Shown one piece after another: positions 51,705-60,348 of a DNA stretch of 61,221 nt. Source of the DNA: Candidatus Gastranaerophilales bacterium (GTDB taxonomy: Bacteria > Cyanobacteriota > Vampirovibrionia > Gastranaerophilales > Gastranaerophilaceae); contig CANPYC010000010.1 of assembly GCA_947587615.1 (NCBI GenBank), forward strand, positions 1 to 61,221. The letters run 5' to 3'. Within the stretch, counting starts at the first letter, position 1; each line of letters opens with the position of its first letter. Both the position numbers and the translations under genes were made by a program. Under the pieces are notes generated by a model, which saw nothing but the letters and a program-made list of their open reading frames with translations, did no database searches and was not told the DNA's origin.

Positions 51705-53153
51705 TTACGGTTTATAGTTTCTTATTATCTTTTCTTTATCAATTGTGCCTGTATAAAAAAGCAATTCCGCCTGAGATATGTTATATTTTATAATTGCGCT
51801 TACATATTCAACTCTAGCCTGAGTCATCTGGCTTTGTGCCTGAATAACGTCAAGCAAAATCCCCTTACCGTTATTAAATCTAAGCATTGCAAGTTTTATG
51901 CTTTCATTTGAATAATCCACCCTTTGTTTTGTTATAACCATCTCCTTTTTATTAAATGTTGTTGTAGAATATGCGTTAACTATATCTTGTTCAATATCTC
52001 TTAATTTATTTTGAAACTCCAGTATTCTTGTTTTTATTTTTTCCTTTTGAGCTTTAATTTTTGTCCATGTACCAATACCGATATTCTCCCCGGGTTGCCA
52101 TGTCACATATCCCGCTACAATATAGTTAGGGTCAATTGAATTATTAATTGTTCCTTGAAATTGCTGTTGAAAATTTATAAGCGGTTTTGGAATAAATTCC
52201 GTTATATAAACATTTTTTATTGCTTTTTCATATCCTATCATATCCTTATAGGCTTTAAGGTCAGGCCTGTTGTTTAGCGCCATATTAAAAAAATCTTCAA
52301 TTTTAATATTTTCATCAATTAAATGCAGAGGTTCAATATCGCTCTCAAAAGGCATAAGCGCTCTATCCACTTCTATACCCATCATATTTGCAAGGCGTGT
52401 TTGAGATAATCTGAAATTATTTAAGGCATTTAACAATTCAACTTTAGCTTTAGCACTTTCATTCAAAGAACGAATAACATCAAAACGAGTACCGAAGCCC
52501 GAATTTTCCAAGTTTTTAGCGAGTGCAAGCTGAGCATTTCTTTCAATTAAATTTCTTAAATATATTTCAATATTCAACTTGGCTAAAAGCATTTCATAAT
52601 AATATCTTGTTGTTAAATAGACAGTTTGTTCTTTTGTATATTGAAAATTATGTCTTGAAGCTTTTTCAAAATATTTCTTTGCTTTTGCTTCAAAAATTTG
52701 TTTACCTCCTTCGGTTAAGAGGTGTTCAGCCGTTAAATTTACACTCACCGCCGTTTCATGGAATACATCCCTTAAAACACCGCCAACAAGAATTTGTCCG
52801 CTATAATTTGCAATATAAGAAGTTGTGTTAAATAACGGTAAAAATTTTGACAGTGCGTTTTGATATTCATATTTTGAGCTTTTATAATTATGAAAGCTTA
52901 TATCAATATCAAAATTATTTTTTAGTGCAACATCAAGACATTCATCAAGGCTGACAACGACATAATCGTTTTCAATTTCCTGTTTTATGAATTTTTCAAT
53001 ATCAATATCATCAATATATTTTTCGCAAAATTCGCTAAATTTACATCCTGTTTGAATTTTAAATTCAATCGGATTATCAAATAATTCTTCATCAGCTAAT
53101 GAAGAGCTAAAGCATAGTATTATTATTAATATAAAAATATATACTAATCGCAT
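51705..53153 (-). CDS. TolC-family outer-membrane protein
   Basis: The 482-aa protein has a signal peptide (LVYIFILIIILCFSSSLA) and then two similar helical-hairpin halves of the outer-membrane efflux family: EYQNALSKFLPLFNTTSYIA in the first, KNLENSGFGTRFDVIRSLNE, and AMLRFNNGKGILLDVIQAQS and QMTQARVEYVSAIIKYNISQ in the second. TolC trimers form an outer-membrane tunnel for efflux pumps or type I secretion. No membrane-fusion or pump gene is adjacent, so its partner is elsewhere. It is divergently transcribed from valS across a 96-bp gap. Confidence 0.9.
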   Translation of the reverse strand: MRLVYIFILIIILCFSSSLADEELFDNPIEFKIQTGCKFSEFCEKYIDDIDIEKFIKQEIENDYVVVSLDECLDVALKNNFDIDISFHNYKSSKYEYQNALSKFLPLFNTTSYIANYSGQILVGGVLRDVFHETAVSVNLTAEHLLTEGGKQIFEAKAKKYFEKASRHNFQYTKEQTVYLTTRYYYEMLLAKLNIEIYLRNLIERNAQLALAKNLENSGFGTRFDVIRSLNESAKAKVELLNALNNFRLSQTRLANMMGIEVDRALMPFESDIEPLHLIDENIKIEDFFNMALNNRPDLKAYKDMIGYEKAIKNVYITEFIPKPLINFQQQFQGTINNSIDPNYIVAGYVTWQPGENIGIGTWTKIKAQKEKIKTRILEFQNKLRDIEQDIVNAYSTTTFNKKEMVITKQRVDYSNESIKLAMLRFNNGKGILLDVIQAQSQMTQARVEYVSAIIKYNISQAELLFYTGTIDKEKIIRNYKP

Positions 53154-53249
53154 TAAATAATTTTATATAATCATAAAACTGATAATAATATCTTTATCGG
53201 CTAATACTTTTGTGATAAATTTTTATTATAAACAAAAAAGGATATAATT

Positions 53250-55868
53250 ATGAGCGAAAACCAAGCACAAGAAAGCGAACAACTCTCAACCACCTATGAC
53301 GCAAGAAAAACGGAACTTGAAACATATAAATTTTGGGAAGATAATAGCTGTTTTAAGGCTGACTCCAATTCAAAAAAAGAACCTTATTCAATTGTTATTC
53401 CGCCTCCTAATGTTACGGGTGTTTTGCACATGGGGCATGCGCTTGATAGTACTTTGCAGGATATTTTAATTCGCTATAACAGAATGCTAGGTAAAGAAGT
53501 GCTTTGGATGCCGGGATGCGACCATGCAGGTATTGCAACTCAAAACGTGATTGAAAAAAACTTAGCTCGTGAGGGTAAAACCCGCCATGACTTAGGCAGA
53601 GAAAAATTTGTTGAAAAAACTTGGGTTTGGGCTAACGAACATAAAAACAGAATTTTAGAACAATTTAAACTCTTAGGAGCAAGTTTTGATTTATCAAGAA
53701 AACGCTTTACGCTTGATGAAGGCTGCAATAATGCGGTTAAAAAAGTATTTGTCGATTTATATAACAAGGGTTTAATTTATAAAGGAAATTATATTGTAAA
53801 CTGGTGCCCGAGATGTCAAAGCGCAATATCTGATGTTGAAACAAACTATGAAACAGAACCCGGACATCTGTGGGAGATATCTTACGCTCTTAAAGACGAA
53901 CCGGGTGCAATAGTTATCGCAACAACAAGACCTGAAACAATGTTTGGTGATGTTGCCGTTGCGGTTAACCCTAAGGATTATAAATATAAAGATTTAATAG
54001 GTAAAAATTGTGTAATGCCTCTAACAGGGAGAGTTATTCCGATTATCGGGGATGATTACGTTGATAAAAGTTTTGGAACGGGTGCTTTAAAAATTACACC
54101 CGCACATGACCCTAACGATTTTGAAGTAGGATTGCGCCATAACCTCCCTCAAATTAAAGTAATTGATGAAAAAGGTTATATGGCTCAAAACGAGTATGTT
54201 CCACCTCAAATTCAAGGTTTAACAAGAGAAGACGCCCGCAAAAAAACCGTTGAAATGCTTGAACAACATCAAGTATTGGTTAGAGTGGTTGAACATGTTC
54301 ATAATGTCGGCAAATGCCAAAGATGTAACACAACAATTGAGCCGTTATTATCAACTCAATGGTTTGTAAAAATGAAACCTCTGGCAGAACCCGCCATAAA
54401 AGCCGTTAAAGACGGTTCTATTAAATTTATCCCTCAAAGATGGGAAAAGAATTATTTAATGTGGATGGAAAACATTCGTGATTGGTGCATATCCCGTCAA
54501 TTGTGGTGGGGTCATCAAATACCCGCTTATTATCATAATAAAACAGGTGAAATGGTTGTAGCTTTAGAAAATCCCGACCCTGATAATTATACACAAGATA
54601 AAGATGTATTGGATACTTGGTTTTCATCGGGTTTATGGCCTTTTGAAACAATGGGCTGGCCTGATACAAGCTCTGCCGATTATAAAAAATTCTATCCTAC
54701 AACAACTCTTGTTACGGGGTTTGATATAATCTTCTTTTGGGTTGCAAGAATGATTACCATGGGGCTTGAATTTACGGGAGTTGCGCCTTTTTCAACCGTA
54801 TATATCCATGGGCTTATAAGAGATGAGCATGGTCAAAAAATGTCTAAATCAAAAGGTAATACAATTGACCCTGTTGATTTAATTGAAAAATACGGTACAG
54901 ACGCTCTAAGATTCACTTTAACATATCTTTGCACTTATGGCGGACAGGATATTAAAATAAGCGATGAAAAGTTTGAATTTGGAAGAAATTTTACAAATAA
55001 AATCTGGAACGCTTCAAGATTTGTTTTAATGAATTTAACAAAAACAAAAGATGAATTGAAGCTTGATTTGAATAAGTTAACAATTGCTGATAAATGGATT
55101 TTAAACGAACTCAACGAAACAACAAAACTGATAAATGAAAATATTGAAAATTATAGAATTGGTGAAGTTGCTTCAATATTATACGAATTTTTCTGGAATA
55201 AATACTGTGATTGGTATGTTGAATTATCAAAAATAGAAAAAAATGAAGCGGTTTTAGTTTATGTCTTAGAAAATTTCTTAAAACTTCTTCATCCTATTAT
55301 GCCGCATATAACTGAAGCAATTTATCAAAAAATGCCGATTAATAAAGAAACAATCGGTATCATAAATTCATCTTATCCAAAGTATGATAATAAGCTTAGT
55401 TTTTATGATGACGCTAAAAAAATGCAAACCGTTTTTGAAACAATAAAAGCTCTAAGAAATATTAGAGCAGAGTTTAATATTCCGTTAGGTTCCAAAATTA
55501 ACATTGTAATTGATAAAAATGAACAATTATATTCTCAAATTATTCCATACTTGGAAAGATTGGCAAAAGTAGCCAAAGTTGAATTTAAGCAAAATGTTCA
55601 AATACCAAAAAGCGCTTATTGCGTTGTTGATGATACAAAAATTACAATTCCTCTTGAGGATTTAATTGATATCAACCAAGAAATTAAGCGCCAGCAAAAG
55701 AAAATTGAAAAACTGGAGCCTGAGCTTAATTCAATTGTTAAAAGATTGCAAAATGAAAAATTCACAACTTCTGCTCCAGCTGATGTTGTTGAAAAAACAA
55801 AAGCAAGAAAAGAAGAGCTCATCTCTCAAATTAATTTAATTAAAGAAACAATAAATAAATTATCATAA
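53250..55868 (+). CDS. valS: valine--tRNA ligase
   Basis: The 872-aa class Ia synthetase has the HIGH motif in PPPNVTGVLHMGHALDSTLQ, the KMSKS motif in GQKMSKSKGNTIDPVDLIEK, an editing domain (ATTRPETMFGDVAVAV), the zinc-like CPRC and CQRC pairs, and the C-terminal ValRS coiled coil (EIKRQQKKIEKLEPELNSIV). It charges tRNA-Val with valine and edits threonine. AAAGGAT precedes the ATG. A clean terminator follows. Confidence 0.97.
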   Translation: MSENQAQESEQLSTTYDARKTELETYKFWEDNSCFKADSNSKKEPYSIVIPPPNVTGVLHMGHALDSTLQDILIRYNRMLGKEVLWMPGCDHAGIATQNVIEKNLAREGKTRHDLGREKFVEKTWVWANEHKNRILEQFKLLGASFDLSRKRFTLDEGCNNAVKKVFVDLYNKGLIYKGNYIVNWCPRCQSAISDVETNYETEPGHLWEISYALKDEPGAIVIATTRPETMFGDVAVAVNPKDYKYKDLIGKNCVMPLTGRVIPIIGDDYVDKSFGTGALKITPAHDPNDFEVGLRHNLPQIKVIDEKGYMAQNEYVPPQIQGLTREDARKKTVEMLEQHQVLVRVVEHVHNVGKCQRCNTTIEPLLSTQWFVKMKPLAEPAIKAVKDGSIKFIPQRWEKNYLMWMENIRDWCISRQLWWGHQIPAYYHNKTGEMVVALENPDPDNYTQDKDVLDTWFSSGLWPFETMGWPDTSSADYKKFYPTTTLVTGFDIIFFWVARMITMGLEFTGVAPFSTVYIHGLIRDEHGQKMSKSKGNTIDPVDLIEKYGTDALRFTLTYLCTYGGQDIKISDEKFEFGRNFTNKIWNASRFVLMNLTKTKDELKLDLNKLTIADKWILNELNETTKLINENIENYRIGEVASILYEFFWNKYCDWYVELSKIEKNEAVLVYVLENFLKLLHPIMPHITEAIYQKMPINKETIGIINSSYPKYDNKLSFYDDAKKMQTVFETIKALRNIRAEFNIPLGSKINIVIDKNEQLYSQIIPYLERLAKVAKVEFKQNVQIPKSAYCVVDDTKITIPLEDLIDINQEIKRQQKKIEKLEPELNSIVKRLQNEKFTTSAPADVVEKTKARKEELISQINLIKETINKLS

Positions 55869-55900
55869 TTATAAATTATTGTTGAAGTTATTTAAATATT

Positions 55901-55924
55901 AAAACCCCTTTTGAAAGGGGTTTT
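55901..55924 (+). terminator. intrinsic terminator after valS
   Basis: AAAACCCCTT and AAGGGGTTTT form a perfect 10-bp stem with loop TTGA and flanking A and T runs. It may also serve the convergent glycosyltransferase gene. Confidence 0.9.
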
Positions 55925-55984
55925 AATTAATTTTATTTTTATGACATTTTTGATTTATAACTTATAAATTAATTTTATGTATAC

Positions 55985-56683
55985 TTACTTCACAAGTTTA
56001 ATCTTAAAAACATTTAATAGAGCCTCAAAAAATATGCCTTTACACATTTTTGATTTGCCAAATTTCCTATCTTCAAATATAATCGGGAACTCTTTAATTT
56101 TTGCATTATTTTTATAAGCTTTATACTTCATCTCGATTTGAAAGCAATAGCCTTTAGATATTATGTTATCAAGGTTTATTTTATCTAAAATTTCTTTTCT
56201 CCAGCCGTTAAAACCGCCCGTCAAGTCGTTAATCGGACAATTGAGTACAATTTTTGAATACAGAGAACCGCCTTTTGAGATAAAATTTCTAAAAAAGCTC
56301 CAGCCTAAGACACCTCCATTTTTAATATTTCTTGAGCCGATTACAACATCATATTCATTAAGTAATTCAAACATTGTTTTTAAGTATTTAGGATTATGTG
56401 AAAAATCTGCATCCATTTCAATAAAGCAATCAAAACCAAGCTCAATACCTCGTTTAATCCCGTCAATATATGCGCTTGCAAGTCCTAATTTAGCAGCTCT
56501 TTGAAGCAAAAAGAGATTTTTATTGTTCAGTTTTTTAACTTCTTCAACCGTTCCGTCATTTGAAGAATCGTCAACAATAAGAACAGAAAAATCATCCTCA
56601 AGCTTGAGATTAAAAATCTCGTTAAGTAATTTTACTATGTTTTGAACTTCGTTGTAGGTTGGAATTATAATTAATTTTTTCAT
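55985..56683 (-). CDS. family 2 glycosyltransferase, polyprenol-phosphate mannose/glucose synthase-like
   Basis: The 232-aa protein starts MKKLIIIPTYNEVQNIVKLL and has VDDSSNDGTVEEVK, the catalytic metal block DCFIEMDADFSHNPKYLK, VVIGSRNIKNGGVLGWSF, then NDLTGGFNGWRKEIL and the end block EFPIIFEDRKFGKSKM. These are the marks of the DPM1 type of GT2 enzymes, which move a sugar from a nucleotide onto a polyprenol phosphate. It lacks C-terminal membrane helices, so it is the soluble form attached to the membrane surface. It could feed cell-envelope glycan synthesis. It is divergent from sdaAB. Confidence 0.88.
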   Translation of the reverse strand: MKKLIIIPTYNEVQNIVKLLNEIFNLKLEDDFSVLIVDDSSNDGTVEEVKKLNNKNLFLLQRAAKLGLASAYIDGIKRGIELGFDCFIEMDADFSHNPKYLKTMFELLNEYDVVIGSRNIKNGGVLGWSFFRNFISKGGSLYSKIVLNCPINDLTGGFNGWRKEILDKINLDNIISKGYCFQIEMKYKAYKNNAKIKEFPIIFEDRKFGKSKMCKGIFFEALLNVFKIKLVK

Positions 56684-56790
56684 GTTTTTTCCTTGAATAA
56701 TATTCTATAATATTTTTAAAAAATAAAAAAGTTATTAAAATTAAATTAAGAAATAGGTTTTTTAAAAAATTATGTAATAAAATAAAATTT

Positions 56791-57462
56791 ATGCAAGAAA
56801 AATCAATTTTAGATATAATTTCACCGATAATGGCAGGGCCTTCAAGCTCGCATACGGCGGGGGCAGTTAGAATAGGTTTGCTTATAAGAAATATATTTGC
56901 GCAAGAAATCAAAAGAGTTAAAATAATTCTTTACAATTCATACGCTCAAACAGGCACAGGTCACGGTACCGACAAAGGAATAATAGCGGGATTGTTAGGT
57001 TTTAGCGTAGATAGCACCAAAATAAAAGATATTTTTAACAGCATTGAAGCAACAAAAATTAAATACACATTTGAATATCAAGACAGTTTTACACGTCACC
57101 CCAACGCAGTTGATTTTATAATTGAAGGAACATCTCAAACTATGGAAATTTCAGCCCAAAGTGTCGGAGGGGGCGAAGTTCAAGTAACAAAAATTAATGA
57201 TATTGATGTTAATATTAATGCAAAATCAGATACGATTATTATAACTTTGTGCGATAAACCCGGAGCAATTTCTCAAATTACCGATATAATTCAAAAAAAT
57301 AATATAAATATTGCTTCTCTTAACTGCAACAGAAAAACAAAAGGGCAAAATGCAACCTGCTTAATAAGCGTGGATGGGGTAATAAATCAAGCGGTTATAG
57401 AAGAAATTAAGCAAAAGACAAACCCTGCTTTTATAAGATACGTTAAAAAACTGTTTCAATAA
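56791..57462 (+). CDS. sdaAB: L-serine dehydratase, beta subunit
   Basis: The 223-aa protein starts with the SdaAB block SILDIISPIMAGPSSSHTAG, has TGHGTDKGIIAGLLGF and SVGGGEVQVTKIND, and ends in an ACT domain (IIITLCDKPGAISQITDIIQ, NINIASLNCNRKTKG). The two-subunit iron-sulfur L-serine dehydratase turns serine into pyruvate and ammonia; the ACT domain may bind serine as an effector. The alpha-subunit gene follows after 11 nt, so both are made together. Confidence 0.94.
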   Translation: MQEKSILDIISPIMAGPSSSHTAGAVRIGLLIRNIFAQEIKRVKIILYNSYAQTGTGHGTDKGIIAGLLGFSVDSTKIKDIFNSIEATKIKYTFEYQDSFTRHPNAVDFIIEGTSQTMEISAQSVGGGEVQVTKINDIDVNINAKSDTIIITLCDKPGAISQITDIIQKNNINIASLNCNRKTKGQNATCLISVDGVINQAVIEEIKQKTNPAFIRYVKKLFQ

Positions 57463-57473
57463 AAAGGACAAAA

Positions 57474-58373
57474 ATGACGATTAAAACTTTTGAAGAACTG
57501 AAAAAATCATGCACCAAAAACAATCTTAAAATATATGAAATTGCTCAAATCGAAGAATCGGAAGTGTTTGATATTACCGTTGAAGAATTTAGATTTAAAG
57601 TTGAAAAAACAATTCAGGCAATGAAAGAAGCAATTAAAAACGGTCTTAATTCAACCGCTCTAACAAACGGCAAAATGGGCGGTTTTGATTGCGCAAAACA
57701 GCTTGAATACTATAAACATCACCATTCAATTTTTAATAAACTTTTTGAAAAAATAATCTGCTATGCTCTTGCAACATCAGAAGAAAACGCAAGAATGGGA
57801 AGAATTGCCGCTTGTCCCACGGCAGGAGCATGCGGCATTGTTCCTTCATGTTTAATTTCAATATTTGAAGAGTATGATATTGATAAAGAAAAACAAATAA
57901 ATTCTTTAATAACAGCAGGCATGATAGGAAAAATTATTGCTTCAAAAGTTGCAACGGCAGGTGCAATTGGAGGTTGTCAGGCGGAATGCGGAACTGCAAG
58001 CGCAATGGCAGCAAGTGCTGCTGCATATTTATTTGATTCAGATATTGATACAATAATTAATGCTGCGGCTTTAAGCTTAAAAAACATTCTCGGTTTAACC
58101 TGTGACCCTGTAAGAGGGTTTGTTGAAGTACCTTGTATAAAAAGAAATCCTTTTTTAGCGGTTCATGCGCTTGTTGCTTTTGAAATGGCTCAAGCGGGGA
58201 TAATTTCAATAATACCCGCAGATGAGGTAGTTGACGCTATGGAGCAGACGGGAGCTTTAATGTCGAGTGCTTTAAAAGAAAGCTCTCAAGCGGGTTTAGC
58301 CAAAACAAAAACCGCTATTATTATGGAAAAAGCATGCTTTACAAAAAAATACTACTCGGAGTTTAAAGATTAA
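57474..58373 (+). CDS. sdaAA: L-serine dehydratase, iron-sulfur-dependent, alpha subunit
   Basis: The 299-aa protein contains ARMGRIAACPTAGACGIVPS, GAIGGCQAECGTASAMAASA and GLTCDPVRGFVEVPCIKRN, giving the cysteines that hold the catalytic [4Fe-4S] cluster in the SdaAA family. It forms the active enzyme with SdaAB, just upstream. GGACAAAA is a weak ribosome site. The serine breakdown pair suggests amino acids as a carbon or nitrogen source, in line with a fermenting gut-type life (inference). uvrC follows after a 37-bp gap with its own AT-rich leader. Confidence 0.95.
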   Translation: MTIKTFEELKKSCTKNNLKIYEIAQIEESEVFDITVEEFRFKVEKTIQAMKEAIKNGLNSTALTNGKMGGFDCAKQLEYYKHHHSIFNKLFEKIICYALATSEENARMGRIAACPTAGACGIVPSCLISIFEEYDIDKEKQINSLITAGMIGKIIASKVATAGAIGGCQAECGTASAMAASAAAYLFDSDIDTIINAAALSLKNILGLTCDPVRGFVEVPCIKRNPFLAVHALVAFEMAQAGIISIIPADEVVDAMEQTGALMSSALKESSQAGLAKTKTAIIMEKACFTKKYYSEFKD

Positions 58374-58410
58374 TCTGAATTTGTTTTTAAAAATATGCTA
58401 ATATATTTTT

Positions 58411-60084
58411 ATGAGCTTTAAAAACGATAAAATCAAACAACAAGTTAAGTTAATGCCTAAATTGCCCGGGTGTTATCAATATTTTGATAAAGATAACGAG
58501 CTTATTTATATCGGAAAAGCAAAAAACCTTTACAACAGAGTTAACAGCTACTTTATGGGGGATAAAAAAGACTCTCCCAAGCTTCAGGTTATGGTGCCTC
58601 AAATAGAGCGAATTGAATGTATTGTTGTTAACTCGGAAATTGAAGCACTAATTCTTGAAAACGAGCTTATTAAAAAGCATAAACCAAAGTATAACATTCT
58701 TTTAAAGGACGATAAAAAATTTCCATATTTTTTAATTACAAAAGAGGACTACCCGAGAATTTTAGTCGTCAGAAAAGCAAATAAAAATACTCTTAAAGGT
58801 AAATATTACGGACCTTATACAGACTCCAGAGCAATGTATGCTACTCTCGAAGTAATTAATAAGTTATTTCCCTTAAAAAAATGTAAAACACCAAAGTATA
58901 AGTCCCGCCCTTGCTTATATTATGATATCGGGCAATGCAGTGCACCCTGTCAAAATAAAATCACGCCCTTGGAATATCAAAAAATAATAAAAAATGTTGA
59001 ACTGTTTTTATCGGGGAAAAATTCAGAGCTTTTAAAGGCTTTGAATTTGGAAATGAAAAAAGCAAGCGACAAGTCAGAGTTTGAAAAGGCACTTTTATAC
59101 AGAAATTCCATTCGTGATATTGAAAAAACTTTTGAGCGCCAAAGCGTTGTATTTGAGTCAACAAGGGCAAATTATGACTATATTGGTGTTGTTAATGACA
59201 GTAATTTAATTTGTATAAGTATTCTTCAAATCAGGCAGGGAAGATTAATTAATAAAAAAGATTTTTCATTTTCTCAAATTTTATCCGATAGTTCTGACTT
59301 GGATGAAATTTTGCAAAGCACAATAAGAGAATATTATATTATGTTGAATGATGAAGAATTGCCTTCAAAAATCATTCTTCAAGATACATTTGATGAAATT
59401 GAGGTGTATAAAAAATGGCTTTCTTCACGGTTGAATAAAGAAGTTAATATCATAAAAGCTTCATCAAAAACGGATAAAGAGCTGTTGGCGCTTGCTCAAA
59501 AAAACGCTAATTATAATTTAGAACAGGCAAAATTAAAAGAATTAGCAAATATTCAAAATGATTATAATGAAGTAGGGTGCTATATTCAGGAAAAATTAAA
59601 ATTATCAAAATTTCCTCATACAATTGAATGCTATGATATATCACATATTCAAGGTACAAATACCGTTGCAAGCGGTGTTTATTTTGAAAACGGCCAGCCA
59701 AAAAAATCACAATATCGAAAATATAAGCTAAAAACAATACAAAAAGGTGAAGTGGATGATTTTAAATCCATGAGAGAAATTTTATCGAGAAGATTTAAAA
59801 GAATTAAAGAAGGTTTAATTGAACCTCCCGATTTAATTATAATTGACGGCGGTAAAGGGCAATTATCTTCCGTTGTTGAGATTATGAAAGAATTTAATCT
59901 CAAGCTTGATATTGTTTCATTAGCAAAAAGAGAAGAGGAAGTATTTTTGCCCAATCAAAAGCAATCAATAATTTTAGCTCAAAACTCTGGCGCACTACAT
60001 CTTTTTCAGAGAATAAGAGATGAAGCTCACAGGTTTGCAATTACTTTCCATAGGCAGCAAAGAAGTAAATCAATGTTAGAGTAA
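58411..60084 (+). CDS. uvrC: UvrABC system protein C lacking the C-terminal HhH domain
   Basis: The 557-aa protein has the GIY-YIG nuclease domain (LPGCYQYFDKDNELIYIGKA), a Cys cluster (KCKTPKYKSRPCLYYDIGQC followed by SAPC) that may hold an iron-sulfur cluster, the UVR motif (KSEFEKALLYRNSIRDIEKT) and the RNase H-like nuclease (CYDISHIQGTNTVASGVYFE, PDLIIIDGGKGQL). It makes the two cuts beside a DNA lesion in nucleotide excision repair. It ends at ITFHRQQRSKSMLE, where E. coli-type UvrC continues with about 60-70 residues forming two helix-hairpin-helix motifs. The DNA after the stop does not carry them in another frame, so the short end is probably real. Confidence 0.93.
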   Translation: MSFKNDKIKQQVKLMPKLPGCYQYFDKDNELIYIGKAKNLYNRVNSYFMGDKKDSPKLQVMVPQIERIECIVVNSEIEALILENELIKKHKPKYNILLKDDKKFPYFLITKEDYPRILVVRKANKNTLKGKYYGPYTDSRAMYATLEVINKLFPLKKCKTPKYKSRPCLYYDIGQCSAPCQNKITPLEYQKIIKNVELFLSGKNSELLKALNLEMKKASDKSEFEKALLYRNSIRDIEKTFERQSVVFESTRANYDYIGVVNDSNLICISILQIRQGRLINKKDFSFSQILSDSSDLDEILQSTIREYYIMLNDEELPSKIILQDTFDEIEVYKKWLSSRLNKEVNIIKASSKTDKELLALAQKNANYNLEQAKLKELANIQNDYNEVGCYIQEKLKLSKFPHTIECYDISHIQGTNTVASGVYFENGQPKKSQYRKYKLKTIQKGEVDDFKSMREILSRRFKRIKEGLIEPPDLIIIDGGKGQLSSVVEIMKEFNLKLDIVSLAKREEEVFLPNQKQSIILAQNSGALHLFQRIRDEAHRFAITFHRQQRSKSMLE

Positions 60085-60099
60085 TATTCAATTGTTTAC

Positions 60100-60127
60100 T
60101 TGACAATATTTCTTTATTTAATACCAT
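60100..60127 (+). promoter_or_regulatory. sigma70-type promoter for tRNA-Cys
   Basis: A perfect TTGACA (60100-60105), a 16-bp spacer and TACCAT (60122-60127, four of six) lie 12 bp before the tRNA-Cys gene. Confidence 0.55.
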
Positions 60128-60139
60128 GGAATTATTCAA

Positions 60140-60210
60140 GGCGACATGGCCAAGCGGTAAGGCAGGAGCCTGCAAAGCTCTTACCCCCGGTTCGAATCCG
60201 GGTGTCGCCT
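60140..60210 (+). tRNA. tRNA-Cys (GCA)
   Basis: The acceptor arm GGCGACA pairs with TGTCGCC, with T as discriminator base, as expected for tRNA-Cys. The anticodon arm GAGC/GCTC encloses a loop with anticodon GCA, and the T arm has CCGGTTCGAATCCGG. Length is 71 nt. CCA is not encoded, unlike in the tRNA-Asp gene of this window. Confidence 0.95.
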
Positions 60211-60348
60211 TTTGTTTTTTTAAATATATTAATTAACTTCTGATATTACAAGTTTCATTTTAGAGTCAAAGTTATTATTTTACATTATTTTGATAAAATT
60301 TTATTTTATTTATTTTTATGATACTTTTATAAAAAAGGGAGTATGAAA

